64,000 bases of DNA from the NCBI GenBank assembly GCA_007745635.1, contig CP036272.1, positions 2,719,086-2,783,085 of the forward strand, given 5' to 3'. Of the stretch, positions 53,038 through 60,669 are shown one piece after another. How positions within the stretch are numbered: position 1 is the first letter of the stretch; each line of letters begins with the position of its first letter. Position numbers and translations under genes: made by a program. This DNA is from Stieleria bergensis (GTDB taxonomy: Bacteria > Planctomycetota > Planctomycetia > Pirellulales > Pirellulaceae). The notes below the pieces were generated by a model. The model worked only from the letters and a program-made list of their open reading frames with translations. It had not been told where the DNA came from and made no database searches.

Positions 53038-53352
53038 TTAGAGCTCCCCATTTTCTTTTTTTGAGCGGATGTTCTCCTCCATCAGCTCAGAGATGACTTC
53101 GTTCTTAGCGTCGAGTTTCTCACGCATCTTCTGGAGCTTGGCATCGTGCTTGGACGTTTCAGCCTTCGTCGATCGCGGCGACTCAAAAGAGCGTTCAGCC
53201 TGTTGAAGCACGGAATTGATCCAGTTGTGGATCATCGTTGGCTGGACGTGCATCTCGTCAGCGATCTGCGAGACAGGAATTTGGTCTTTAAGATGCCTGC
53301 GAACCGCATCAGCCTTCTGTGAAGCGGTGAAAGATCGTCGTTTTTTTGTCAT
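53038..53352 (-). CDS. IS3-family transposase OrfA (HTH)
   Basis: The 104-residue protein has the HTH_Tnp_1 motif RSFTASQKADAVRRHLKDQI, PVSQIADEMHVQPTMIHNWI and a leucine-zipper-like C-terminus (KLQKMREKLDAKNEVISELM). Near its end, TCA-AAA-AAA-G at minus-strand 53064-53055 is a slippery run; a -1 shift there leads into the orfB frame. It is the normal two-frame organisation of the family. Confidence 0.9.
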   Translation of the reverse strand: MTKKRRSFTASQKADAVRRHLKDQIPVSQIADEMHVQPTMIHNWINSVLQQAERSFESPRSTKAETSKHDAKLQKMREKLDAKNEVISELMEENIRSKKENGEL

Positions 53353-53499
53353 CAGAATTCTCCTCGGGGGGTGAGATTAATTCACCGGAGGCAAAATTCC
53401 AATTCCATGAGAGGCAAGACAGAACAATCCGGCAGATGCAGCGAGTCGAAGAGTCGTTCGACGAAAGTAGCTACACATCAACACTCAAGGAAAAGCAAA

Positions 53500-53988
53500 A
53501 TGACAAATCTGATTCAACACGGCCCGAATGAAGTCGAACTCGATCTTGCTGGGTTTTCAATTACCCAGATCGAGGAGGCGTTGGCCGAAGTTCTCAATCT
53601 CAAGCCCAATCTGCTTTGTTATGTGAATGGCGTTCTCGTCATTGACCGAAAAAACTTCGTCCTCGAATGCGGTGCCACCGTTTCCTTTTGGAGGGCTTTT
53701 GGAGTTAAGGGGTCGGGGCGGTTGCATTCGATCCTAGAACGTCTGGTGATTGCTATCGAAGAGAACAATCGACAGATTCAGCGGATCGCTGATCACGTCA
53801 ATCCTCCAAAACGGGCGTCTGTTACATCCAGCTATGTAGCGGAACGTTTAGGTCGATCCGTTCGCTGGATCGGTGAAATGGCTCGCAATGGCCAAATCCC
53901 AAAGTCCTGTATTTGTCCTGGTTCAGGTGACGGCAACTATTGGCGGTTCTGGAAGGACAGAATCGACCAATGGATTGAGGAAAGATAG
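53500..53988 (+). CDS. Small HTH protein with the island's shared N-terminal domain
   Basis: This 162-residue protein has residues 1-75 (NEVELDLAGFSITQIEEALA, EVLNL, VLVIDRKNFVLECGATVSFW, FGVKGSG) related to those of the winged-helix protein at 44385-45095. The C-terminal part TSSYVAERLGRSVRWIGEMA, RNGQIPKSCICPG and WRFWKDRIDQWIEE is an excisionase/MerR-type HTH. It ends 10 bases before the integrase start, so it is a likely recombination-direction factor or regulator of the integrase. Confidence 0.7.
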   Translation: MTNLIQHGPNEVELDLAGFSITQIEEALAEVLNLKPNLLCYVNGVLVIDRKNFVLECGATVSFWRAFGVKGSGRLHSILERLVIAIEENNRQIQRIADHVNPPKRASVTSSYVAERLGRSVRWIGEMARNGQIPKSCICPGSGDGNYWRFWKDRIDQWIEER

Positions 53989-53998
53989 GAGTACAAAG

Positions 53999-55423
53999 AT
54001 GCCTCGTAAGCGAATGAAGGAAAAGAAGAAGATCGTTCTCTACGTCGATGGTATCGCCTACGCCGTGACAATGTTCCCGCCGAAGGGCCGGGAGAAGTCG
54101 TGGCATGCTTACTGGAAGGGGCTACCGACTCGTAAATCGACGAAAGAGCGAGCTTACGATGCCGCAGTGAAAGCGGTGGAACGGATGCTCTCGAATGGTG
54201 GGCAGCTTCCTGATTCTAAATCCGCCTCGATGTCGGACGACGAGTTCGTTGAAATCCAACGACGACATTACAAGAGGATTGGAGCAACCGCTGGCACCGT
54301 GGATGCGTGCCTCGAAGCTATCACTGCGTTCCAGACGATTTCCGGTGTCTCTCCGATTTCGCTCGCCACTGCGGACGACTGTGCCCGATTCCAGGATGAG
54401 GCCGTGAGACTTCCGAAAATCTGGCGAGTCCAATACGGTAATGAGGAGCGGCGGAAAGAGAAGATTTCAGACGAAAGCATCGAGCGACTTTCGTTGACGA
54501 CAGTGTTGAAATGGTCTGTTGCGTTGCGTGCCGCTTTTGAGCGAGCCAATCTAAACGCAGGCAAAAAGTGTGTCCGCAATGTGGTGCCGCCTCGAAAGTT
54601 GCTCACGATCAACCCGTGGGACCAGTTCACATGGGTCGAAGACAGATCGCCCGTCGAAGTGCGACAGTTCAGTCCTGATGAATTGCTAAGCGTTCTCGAC
54701 TACTTTGAGCAAAACTTCCCTTCCGTCACTGTCGCTCGCTTGGCGGCACAGACCTTTTTTTGGTCGTGTGCTCGACGCAAGGAAATTTCATCCCTGAAGT
54801 GGAGCGAACTGCGAGTCGTCAACGACGAGATTCACTTTGACATCTTGGGGAAGTGGCGGGTTCGTAAGTGGTTTCGGATACCTGGTCGGCTCTACGAGGA
54901 GCTTCTCCAAATCAAGACGGACAGTGAATACGTTTTCGGAGCATATCCACATCAGCTTCGGCGACATCTCTTACAAGGCAGGCGACCGGCCACCGCCCGA
55001 CGAGTCCGCACCGAATTTGCTCCTGGCAATTTCGGCGACTGGTTCTATCACCGCATCGTCGATTGGTCCCAGAACCAACCGAACGGTGGTGCTTGTGTCC
55101 ACGTCTTTCGCAAGACCGGCCTGCAAGGAGCCGTGGATGGCGAAGCCGAGAATCAGAAAGTCGCCCAGGACGCTTGCGTGAATCTCAGGGTGATGGCGAC
55201 CCATTACACCACGGACCAAGAGCGGCAATTCCGTGCCAAGAGCAATCGGATGTTCGAGCGAATCGCCACCAGCCTGCCAACTGATGTGTTGATCCGCTAC
55301 GGTTACACGCCCAAGGTGGTCGATCCACTCGTCGCCAAATTGGAGCAGGCGTACCGAGAAGAAGATTGGGCCGAAGTCGAACGGCTGAGCGGTGAACTTC
55401 GCCGCCGAGATCAGACAGGCTGA
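53999..55423 (+). CDS. int: Tyrosine recombinase/integrase of the genomic island
   Basis: The 474-residue protein has an N-terminal arm/SAM-like domain (about 40-200) and a C-terminal catalytic domain. Arg260 is in WSCARRKEISSLKW, His368 and Arg371 in VHVFRKTGLQGAVD, and the nucleophile Tyr403 in MATHYTTDQE. Start ATG 53999 has AGGAG eight bases upstream. It is followed by its own terminator and by the 3' end of tRNA-Arg, so it very probably integrates the island there. The N-terminal part is basic and probably binds arm sites. Confidence 0.92.
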   Translation: MPRKRMKEKKKIVLYVDGIAYAVTMFPPKGREKSWHAYWKGLPTRKSTKERAYDAAVKAVERMLSNGGQLPDSKSASMSDDEFVEIQRRHYKRIGATAGTVDACLEAITAFQTISGVSPISLATADDCARFQDEAVRLPKIWRVQYGNEERRKEKISDESIERLSLTTVLKWSVALRAAFERANLNAGKKCVRNVVPPRKLLTINPWDQFTWVEDRSPVEVRQFSPDELLSVLDYFEQNFPSVTVARLAAQTFFWSCARRKEISSLKWSELRVVNDEIHFDILGKWRVRKWFRIPGRLYEELLQIKTDSEYVFGAYPHQLRRHLLQGRRPATARRVRTEFAPGNFGDWFYHRIVDWSQNQPNGGACVHVFRKTGLQGAVDGEAENQKVAQDACVNLRVMATHYTTDQERQFRAKSNRMFERIATSLPTDVLIRYGYTPKVVDPLVAKLEQAYREEDWAEVERLSGELRRRDQTG

Positions 55424-55455
55424 ATTGGCTCGCCCTTGGCAATGCGGTCATCCAT

Positions 55456-55490
55456 GAACGGCAGTCGTTACCCGACTGCCGTTCGTTTTT
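55456..55490 (+). terminator. Rho-independent terminator of the integrase gene
   Basis: A perfect 12-bp stem (GAACGGCAGTCG at 55456-55467 with 55473-55484) over the loop TTACC is followed by GTTTTT. It lies 32 bases after the integrase stop and would end that transcript before the attachment region. Confidence 0.9.
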
Positions 55491-55530
55491 GCGCCAGCGA
55501 AATCCTCGACGCACCAAAAGTCGGTACAGA

Positions 55531-55550
55531 TTTGAGGATTTTTGAGGATT
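55531..55550 (+). repeat. Direct repeat TTTGAGGATT, two copies, next to the attachment site
   Basis: TTTGAGGATT occurs twice in tandem, and the core GAGGATT appears a third time inverted at about 55501-55507. Located between integrase and tRNA, these are candidates for integrase or excisionase binding sites. This is read by eye only. Confidence 0.5.
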
Positions 55551-55580
55551 GCAAAATGCGAAGCGGAAGTGCCGGAAACG

Positions 55581-55614
55581 AAAAAAGCCAGAAACCGTTA
55601 TGGTTACTGGCTTT
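55581..55614 (-). terminator. Terminator after the tRNA-Arg gene
   Basis: On the minus strand, AAAGCCAG pairs with CTGGCTTT (8 bp) with an inner 4-bp AACC/GGTT stem after one mismatch, followed by a T run. It begins 6 bases after the tRNA 3' end. Because it is so close to the crossover side, it may have come with the island or have been kept from the original chromosome. Confidence 0.8.
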
Positions 55615-55619
55615 AGAAA

Positions 55620-55693
<74 letters not shown>

Positions 55694-55951
55694 TTTGGGA
55701 AAGCAGGATTCTAATGTCTGTGTTTGCCTGTGCAAGCCCTCTTGCTCGGTTTTCGATTTTCTGGCGCGGTTGAACTCTCGGATGACGGATTTATCGGGAT
55801 TTTCCCCGTCTTTTGACAACGCCGCGCCCAACTTCCTGCCCGGACAGCGACAGATGATCCCACGTTCGATAGACACTGGACTCGCTGCAAGGTTCACCAA
55901 TGCCTGCCTGGGACTCGATCGACTTGCCAGTGCGGGAAAGGCCTGAGTGGA
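55694..55951 (+). other. Non-coding gap upstream of the tRNA
   Basis: This 258-base gap on the chromosomal side contains the promoter region of the minus-strand tRNA and the 3' flank of the disrupted DUF5685-like gene. No gene with protein-like pattern is visible in any frame, and I see no strong promoter motif. Confidence 0.5.
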
Positions 55952-57390
55952 CTAGCTGAGTGGATCTGCTTCGCTGGCCTTTGGCTCCGCCGGACTGACC
56001 AATAAACCAAAGGTCTCTTGACGGATCACCACCACCCATTGGTCCCGCTCAATCACGGCTCCTGCGGTCTTGGCCGCGACTTCTTGCCCATCGGGTAACG
56101 TCACGGTTCCGAACGGCTGCAAGGGGACTCGGACCTGAACTCGCTGGCCGATGATCTCTGTGCCGTCAGGATGGGCGGTTGACTGCCCTGCTCCGCTCTG
56201 CTGCGATGTTGTCTCTCTGCTCGTCGGTGGATTGAGGTTGTGGTAATTGACGGATCGCTTGCGTTGACTTGGCCCATCAACCCAAAAGCAGCAGTCATTG
56301 CCGCAGGTGCAACAGAGCATCGATGCGCCGCAACCTTCGCAGGCTGCCTCACTGCCACAGCTCTCACAGCCCGTGCAGCAACCGTCACAGCCAGCACAGA
56401 GACAATCGCAATCACCCTGTTGCATCCGCAATGGAAGCAGCAATGGACGGCGACGTGGCTTGGCCGTGCTGAGGTTGCGAGGCTGTTTACCAACCATCGC
56501 ATCGAGGCGTTCCCGGATCCGTTGAATGCGATCGCCAACAATGTTGAGCGAAACGCTCTGCTGAGAACCGGATCCCATTTTGCCACCCAACAGGAATCCC
56601 AGTCCAACGATCTGCTGGATCGCAAACTCGAAAGCCGGTGCTAATCCCTCGTGATCGGCGATCGGATTGTAGTGCCCGCGGCGACGATCGGCTTCAAAGT
56701 CGACCGCACAGTCAAAGGCAATCAGCGCTTGACCGACCAAGCGTCCAGCGTTTTGATAACGCTCGATCTGTTGATGATCAACTGGTTGCTGTTGCTGCTG
56801 GGCAATCAATTTTGGCAGCAATCCGAAGACGGCTGCAAAGGCATCGCCGGTTGGTTTAACCGATTGAACCAAATCAACGCGTAACGTTCTCGATTCAAGC
56901 ACCGCTTGAGTCGCAAAGCTTTGTTCAAGTTGATCGAAGATCGTTTCATCGATCTGACGAAGTTCCTTTCATCGATCTGACGAAGTTCCTTTGCTGCGTC
57001 TCTGCGCTGCTTGCGTAACACTCTCAAGCCCAGCCAGGCTAACGGTGAACGGGAGTCGCTCACATCGTCTTTTAGCTTGGTCTCCGCCAGCAGCACTGAA
57101 AACGCGGCAAAGTAACGGAGTGCAGCCTCCAGCGTCCGGGCGTCGGTTTCTGATGATTGCTGGAAGGCTTGTTGGCAGACGGAACTGCGTAGCTTGCAGC
57201 AGGTGGCAGTGGATTCCGGTGGCTGGGGTAACAGGCCATCGTCAATCGCCATACTGATCGCGAACAGAGCTTCGTAGCTGACGAAGGGCAGCGCACGCAA
57301 ACCAGCTTGTCGTTTCAACATGCTGCAGCACATGGCGTATCGTTGTCGATACGGGCGATCGTTCTTGGGTCCGCTTAGGAATCCAAACAT
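55952..57390 (-). pseudogene. DUF5685-like gene, frameshifted by a 23-bp duplication
   Basis: Two frames, 57390-56806 and 56902-55952, are the halves of one gene. The first half starts MFGFLSGPKNDRPYRQRYAM with RYFAAFSVLLAETKLKDDVS; the second has NAGRLVGQALIAFDCAVDFE followed by ADRRRGHYNP, both typical of DUF5685. A Cys-rich stretch (GCDGCCTGCESCG and more) and a C-terminal NfeD-like beta part follow. Removing one of two identical 23-base units at 56944-56989 joins the frames to exactly 471 codons, reading ELRQIDETIFDQLEQSFATQ across the joint. The gene is therefore probably inactive in this genome, or the duplication is an assembly or mutational event. Confidence 0.85.
56944..56989 (+). 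repeat. Exact 23-bp tandem duplication
   Basis: The unit, starting TTTCATCGATCT and ending GAAGTTCC, occupies 56944-56966 and again 56967-56989 without a mismatch. Because 23 is not a multiple of three, it breaks the DUF5685-like frame. Perfect identity suggests that it is recent. Confidence 0.97.
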
Positions 57391-57506
57391 TGTTTACGAG
57401 CAGCGTTGGTGAGAGGTGTTAGGCTCGCGGGGAATCGTTTGGGGACCACAAGCGAGTTGGTGTGAGCGTGGGGGATGAGGTGCCCGGTGGGTTCGCGTGG
57501 GGAAAT

Positions 57507-57596
57507 GGGACAGATGGGTGCGTGCAAGCACGGCACGGGACAGATTGGTGCGTGCAAGCACGGCACGGGACAGATTGGTGCGTGCAAGCACGGCAC
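57507..57596 (+). repeat. Thirty-base tandem repeat, three copies
   Basis: The unit starts GGGACAGATT and continues GGTGCGTGCAAGCACGGCAC. Copies lie at 57507-57536, 57537-57566 and 57567-57596; the first has one difference. Each unit has an imperfect palindrome GTGCGTGCAAGCAC. The core ATTGGTGCGTGCAAGCACGG recurs in inverted orientation at about 63824-63843. It is an intergenic repeat, not a CRISPR, since there are no spacers. Confidence 0.95.
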
Positions 57597-57628
57597 CTTC
57601 GATTGGTGGGTGCGGTAAGGGGACTCGA

Positions 57629-58450
57629 TTAGGGTTCGAGCACCATGATCTCGACGGATTTGAAATCGCAGGGATGGCTTTCCGATTGAAGCGAGATGGT
57701 GCCGCCGGAAAGCATTTTGCCACCGTTCTTTTTGATTAACTCGACGGAGTGTTGGTCACGATCATCCAGTTGAGGCTTGATGTACTGAAGGACCGTTTCG
57801 CCGTTGACGAGGTGACGGATTAACTCGTTGCCACGGACTTCCACTTCGGCCGTCACCCATTGTTCACCGTGATAGGTTTGACTGTCCGAGCCGGTGCAGT
57901 GAGGCAGGAAGAGCTTGCCGTCTTTGACAACGTTGGTCCCCGGCGTACAGAGGTTCGACGTGGTGCGTTCGTTTTTGCCGTCGCCACCGAGCAATTGAAC
58001 TTCGATGGATGCCGGAAAGTCTTGGTCGACCGACATCGTCGCCGGCGATTCGCCATGCAGCATCAGGCCGCTGTTTCGCAATGCCCAGCCGGGACCACCT
58101 TTGGCTTGTTCGCCAACAAATCGATAAACGACTTTCAGGCGATAGTGCGAGAATGGCTTGTTGTAAAACAGGTGCCCGAAGCGTTCTTTGAATTCCGGAT
58201 AAGACGCCTGGTCGTAGCGAACTTTTAACAGCCCGTCTTCGACTCGGAACGTCTTGCCGTAGTTGTCGCCGGTTTCGTGGAAGCGAATTTTGGGTGTCCA
58301 GCCGGTTAGGTCTTTACCGTTAAACAGCGACACCCATTCGCCGGATTCTTCGCCTTGGACTTGGACAGAGCCAAGGCAGACCAGCAATGCGACGGCAGCC
58401 AGTGTCGAAGACAAACGGCGGAGGGACGGGAAGTCTAGGGAACGGATCAT
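57629..58450 (-). CDS. Secreted DUF1080 (3-keto-disaccharide hydrolase) protein
   Basis: The 273-residue protein has a signal peptide (LSSTLAAVALLVCLGSVQVQ) and a single DUF1080 jelly-roll domain: WVSLFNGKDLTGWTPK near residue 38, GLLKVRYDQASYPEFKE, NSGLMLHGESPATM and the end GTISLQSESHPCDFKSVEIM. Relatives hydrolyse 3-keto-glucosides or bind carbohydrate, and planctomycetes have many of them. The ATG at 58450 is used because the signal peptide begins there. It is secreted and acts outside the cytoplasm. Confidence 0.9.
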   Translation of the reverse strand: MIRSLDFPSLRRLSSTLAAVALLVCLGSVQVQGEESGEWVSLFNGKDLTGWTPKIRFHETGDNYGKTFRVEDGLLKVRYDQASYPEFKERFGHLFYNKPFSHYRLKVVYRFVGEQAKGGPGWALRNSGLMLHGESPATMSVDQDFPASIEVQLLGGDGKNERTTSNLCTPGTNVVKDGKLFLPHCTGSDSQTYHGEQWVTAEVEVRGNELIRHLVNGETVLQYIKPQLDDRDQHSVELIKKNGGKMLSGGTISLQSESHPCDFKSVEIMVLEP

Positions 58451-58631
58451 GGTGAAATCAGCCTCGGCTGGCAATGGTTTCTGGTGCGGACGCGATGCGA
58501 GCATCAGGTGTTGTGAAGGTGACGATCGGTTGGTCGCTGTGGATCGTCGTCAGTGAGTGAGCGCCCAAGTCTAACTGGATTGTTTCGCTCTGTCAGTCAT
58601 GGCTGTGATCGGTCCACCGATCGGGGTGAGA

Positions 58632-59210
58632 TCAAACCAGCAAGGCGACCAGGAATACCGGGAGAATAACGCCACCGAGAGCGAACTTTCCCAGCGTGCC
58701 GTAGGTTTTGGAAAGGAAGGTGCTCTTGCCGATACTGACGTTTTCTTTCCATTGGCGACCGTCCGTCCACTCGCCCAGCATCGCCCCGCCAGCGGCTCCT
58801 AGGCCACCGAACAGCAAAGCCGCGATCACCGGGCCAATCACGGGGATGGGGATGCCGACAAAGGCACCCAGAAATGCTCCGGCGATCGAGCCGACTACGG
58901 AATAAACCGTGGACTTCAAACTGGCGCCCGCGTTTTTCGCACCCGCAGCAGCCGAGAGAAATTCAACCACTTCACCTGCAACGGCCAGCAGTCCACAGAC
59001 GGCAAACACGATCCAACCAACGCTCAAGCGGCTGTCGGTTGGTCCCAGGATGACGTAGACCAGGATCATCAGCACAGCCAACCAGTTTCCCGGCAAGCCG
59101 ACCAAGTTTGTCAGCCACGAAACCACCAGCATCAGCAACAGCGCGATCGCAACCAGGATCCAGCCGGTGGTTTGGGCCCAGGCAACCCAATCGACTTCAG
59201 CAACCAACAT
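58632..59210 (-). CDS. DUF456 membrane protein
   Basis: This 192-residue protein is almost all membrane helices: TTGWILVAIALLLMLVVSWL, LPGNWLAVLMILVYVILGP, WIVFAVCGLLAVAGEVVEFL, a Gly-rich pair GSIAGAFLGAFVGIPIPVIG and a last helix ending FLVALLV. LPGNW and the Gly-rich GAFxGxxIP-type hairpin are DUF456 signatures. Function unknown. It is encoded 5 bases after the VCBS gene on the same strand. Confidence 0.88.
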   Translation of the reverse strand: MLVAEVDWVAWAQTTGWILVAIALLLMLVVSWLTNLVGLPGNWLAVLMILVYVILGPTDSRLSVGWIVFAVCGLLAVAGEVVEFLSAAAGAKNAGASLKSTVYSVVGSIAGAFLGAFVGIPIPVIGPVIAALLFGGLGAAGGAMLGEWTDGRQWKENVSIGKSTFLSKTYGTLGKFALGGVILPVFLVALLV

Positions 59211-59215
59211 CAGGC

Positions 59216-60406
59216 TTACTTAGTGGTGTTAAAGAAGATGACCAAGTTCTTGGTCTGCCGAGCCGCCGCAACGATGTCAATTTTTCCATCATGATTCACG
59301 TCTGCTGCTTTGATGTCTTCAACGGCAACGCGAGCGTCACTGACAATGGTCTCACGCCACGCTTTGCCTTGCTGGTCCAGGGGCGTGAATAAGCGAATGC
59401 CAGGAACTCCCGGAGTATTCATCGCTCGCCAACCCACAACGATTTGGTCGGAGCCGACTCCTAGGTAATCTGCCACTGCCAGGGCGTGACCATCTTTGAG
59501 TTGATCGGACAGGACCTTCAGCGGTTCCCATCGGCCATTGCCTTCTGGTTGAACATAGACCGCAGCGCGATGTCCGTGTTTGGGTTCGACGGTCACGATG
59601 AAACGTTTGCCATTGGGAAGTTGGCCATCGCGAATCTCGCCAGCGAATTGATCGGTCAGTTGTGTCGCATTCCACTTGTTGCCGACACGATCAAAGTGCC
59701 ACACGCCTTCTTTGGCGGCAACAATGATTTCTTCTTCGGGATCATCATCCCAGTTCACTGGATGGAAATTATGGGACAGGTGCAGGAAGTCACAGACGAT
59801 CGTCTGTTTCCATGGCTGCGTAGGATCCTGTGGCCGTTGATAGGCCAGCAGTTTAAGCCCTGGACCATCGCCGTCCACGCTGCCTTTGCCTCGCAAGGGT
59901 TTGACCAGCAGTTGATAGGTTGCTTGGCCGCTTGCGTCCGTGCCGGTTTTTACCCAGTGCATCCGGTGCGTGCTGGGTTCATTGTGCAATCGAATGGGTT
60001 TCCAGGTTTGAGTGCGCTCGTTGGGTGCATCCAAGTAGAACACCGCGCCGTCTTTGACACTTTCACGATAGTTCCATTGACCGCCAACAGCGATCTCGCA
60101 CTTGCCGTCACCATCGATGTCGCGAGCCGTGATGCAGACGTTGTCACGTTGGGTCAAGTTTTCGGCAAGGAGGTGTTTTTTCCAAGTGGGGTTCTCGTAC
60201 CACTGGAAGGTCTTCTTGTCTGCCAGCACGATGTCAGTTTTTCCGTCACCATTGACGTCGGTGAGTTGCAAGCCATAGCCGACATCGATCTGATCAATCT
60301 CCGTGATGTCAAAGCGGAACTCTGGCGGCCCTTGGCCGTTTGACGCCCCCGCAAAGGGCAGCAGAAACAAGAGGGCAAGTGGAAGCGTCGAGGGAAGAAC
60401 ACGCAT
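59216..60406 (-). CDS. Secreted VCBS/FG-GAP repeat protein
   Basis: The protein of about 396 residues has a signal peptide (LPLALLFLLPFAGASNG) and repeated FG-GAP-type calcium loops, e.g. QLTDVNGDGKTDIVLADKKT, TARDIDGDGKCEIAVGGQWN, AVADYLGVGSDQIVVGWRAM and KAADVNHDGKIDIVAAARQT. These form a beta-propeller. Such proteins are very numerous in planctomycetes and act in the periplasm or outside. ATG 60406 gives the signal peptide. Confidence 0.9.
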   Translation of the reverse strand: MRVLPSTLPLALLFLLPFAGASNGQGPPEFRFDITEIDQIDVGYGLQLTDVNGDGKTDIVLADKKTFQWYENPTWKKHLLAENLTQRDNVCITARDIDGDGKCEIAVGGQWNYRESVKDGAVFYLDAPNERTQTWKPIRLHNEPSTHRMHWVKTGTDASGQATYQLLVKPLRGKGSVDGDGPGLKLLAYQRPQDPTQPWKQTIVCDFLHLSHNFHPVNWDDDPEEEIIVAAKEGVWHFDRVGNKWNATQLTDQFAGEIRDGQLPNGKRFIVTVEPKHGHRAAVYVQPEGNGRWEPLKVLSDQLKDGHALAVADYLGVGSDQIVVGWRAMNTPGVPGIRLFTPLDQQGKAWRETIVSDARVAVEDIKAADVNHDGKIDIVAAARQTKNLVIFFNTTK

Positions 60407-60669
60407 GGTAAAGCTGGGATGAGGGAGAGCGGGCGGGAGGAGCATCACTGGGCTGGCAGGTCGGTTTCAGCCGTTCCGTGGCAATCCGTTCAGCGTCCGA
60501 GGCTGGCGATCAGTCCCATGCTGGCAGTGAAACGCTGAAGGCATGGCGTTGGACGTCGCTGGGAAGCATCACCGATGCTGGGAAGCCTAGGTGGCGATGA
60601 CCAGTATAGCCTGTCGGCGCGCTCAGTGAGCGCGTCAAGCGAGTTGCAGCGTGATTGGTTGCCGTTACG
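60407..60669 (-). other. Gap with GC-rich palindrome
   Basis: This 263-base gap lies between the Ppx/GppA gene stop and the VCBS gene start, both minus. A near-perfect palindrome CGCGCTCAGTGAGCGCG stands at 60618-60634 and may form a hairpin that ends or attenuates the Ppx transcript. A GGCTGGCA-like run of short repeats (GCTGGGAAGCATCACC type) precedes it. No gene is seen. Confidence 0.5.

Larger units (their letters stand above)
51856..53406 (-). mobile_element. IS3-family insertion sequence
   Basis: The element is about 1.55 kb with inverted ends: GGAATTGGAATTTGC at 51856-51870 and, on the opposite strand, GGAATTGGAATTTTGC from 53406 to 53391. These end with TGGAATTT if the terminal dinucleotide TG is used. 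It contains orfA and orfB on the minus strand. I see no clear target-site duplication next to the ends. The first 200 bases from 51874 are non-coding and contain a GAAAC-CATCGAAGGG type inverted repeat. Confidence 0.85.

Noticed and set aside
52151..53041. Plus-strand ORF of 296 codons
   Set aside because: It is the reverse of the IS3 orfB gene, which has a full DDE motif on the other strand; the plus-strand product shows no protein-like pattern.
41987..55423. Conjugation or mobilisation genes
   Set aside because: I found no relaxase, coupling protein or type IV secretion gene in the maintenance block, so I describe the island as integrative only.
55695..55946. Plus-strand ORF beside the tRNA
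   Set aside because: It begins just beyond the tRNA 5' end and has no ribosome site or recognisable protein pattern; I treat it as chance.
57507..57596. CRISPR array
   Set aside because: The three 30-base units are directly adjacent with no spacers and no cas genes are near.
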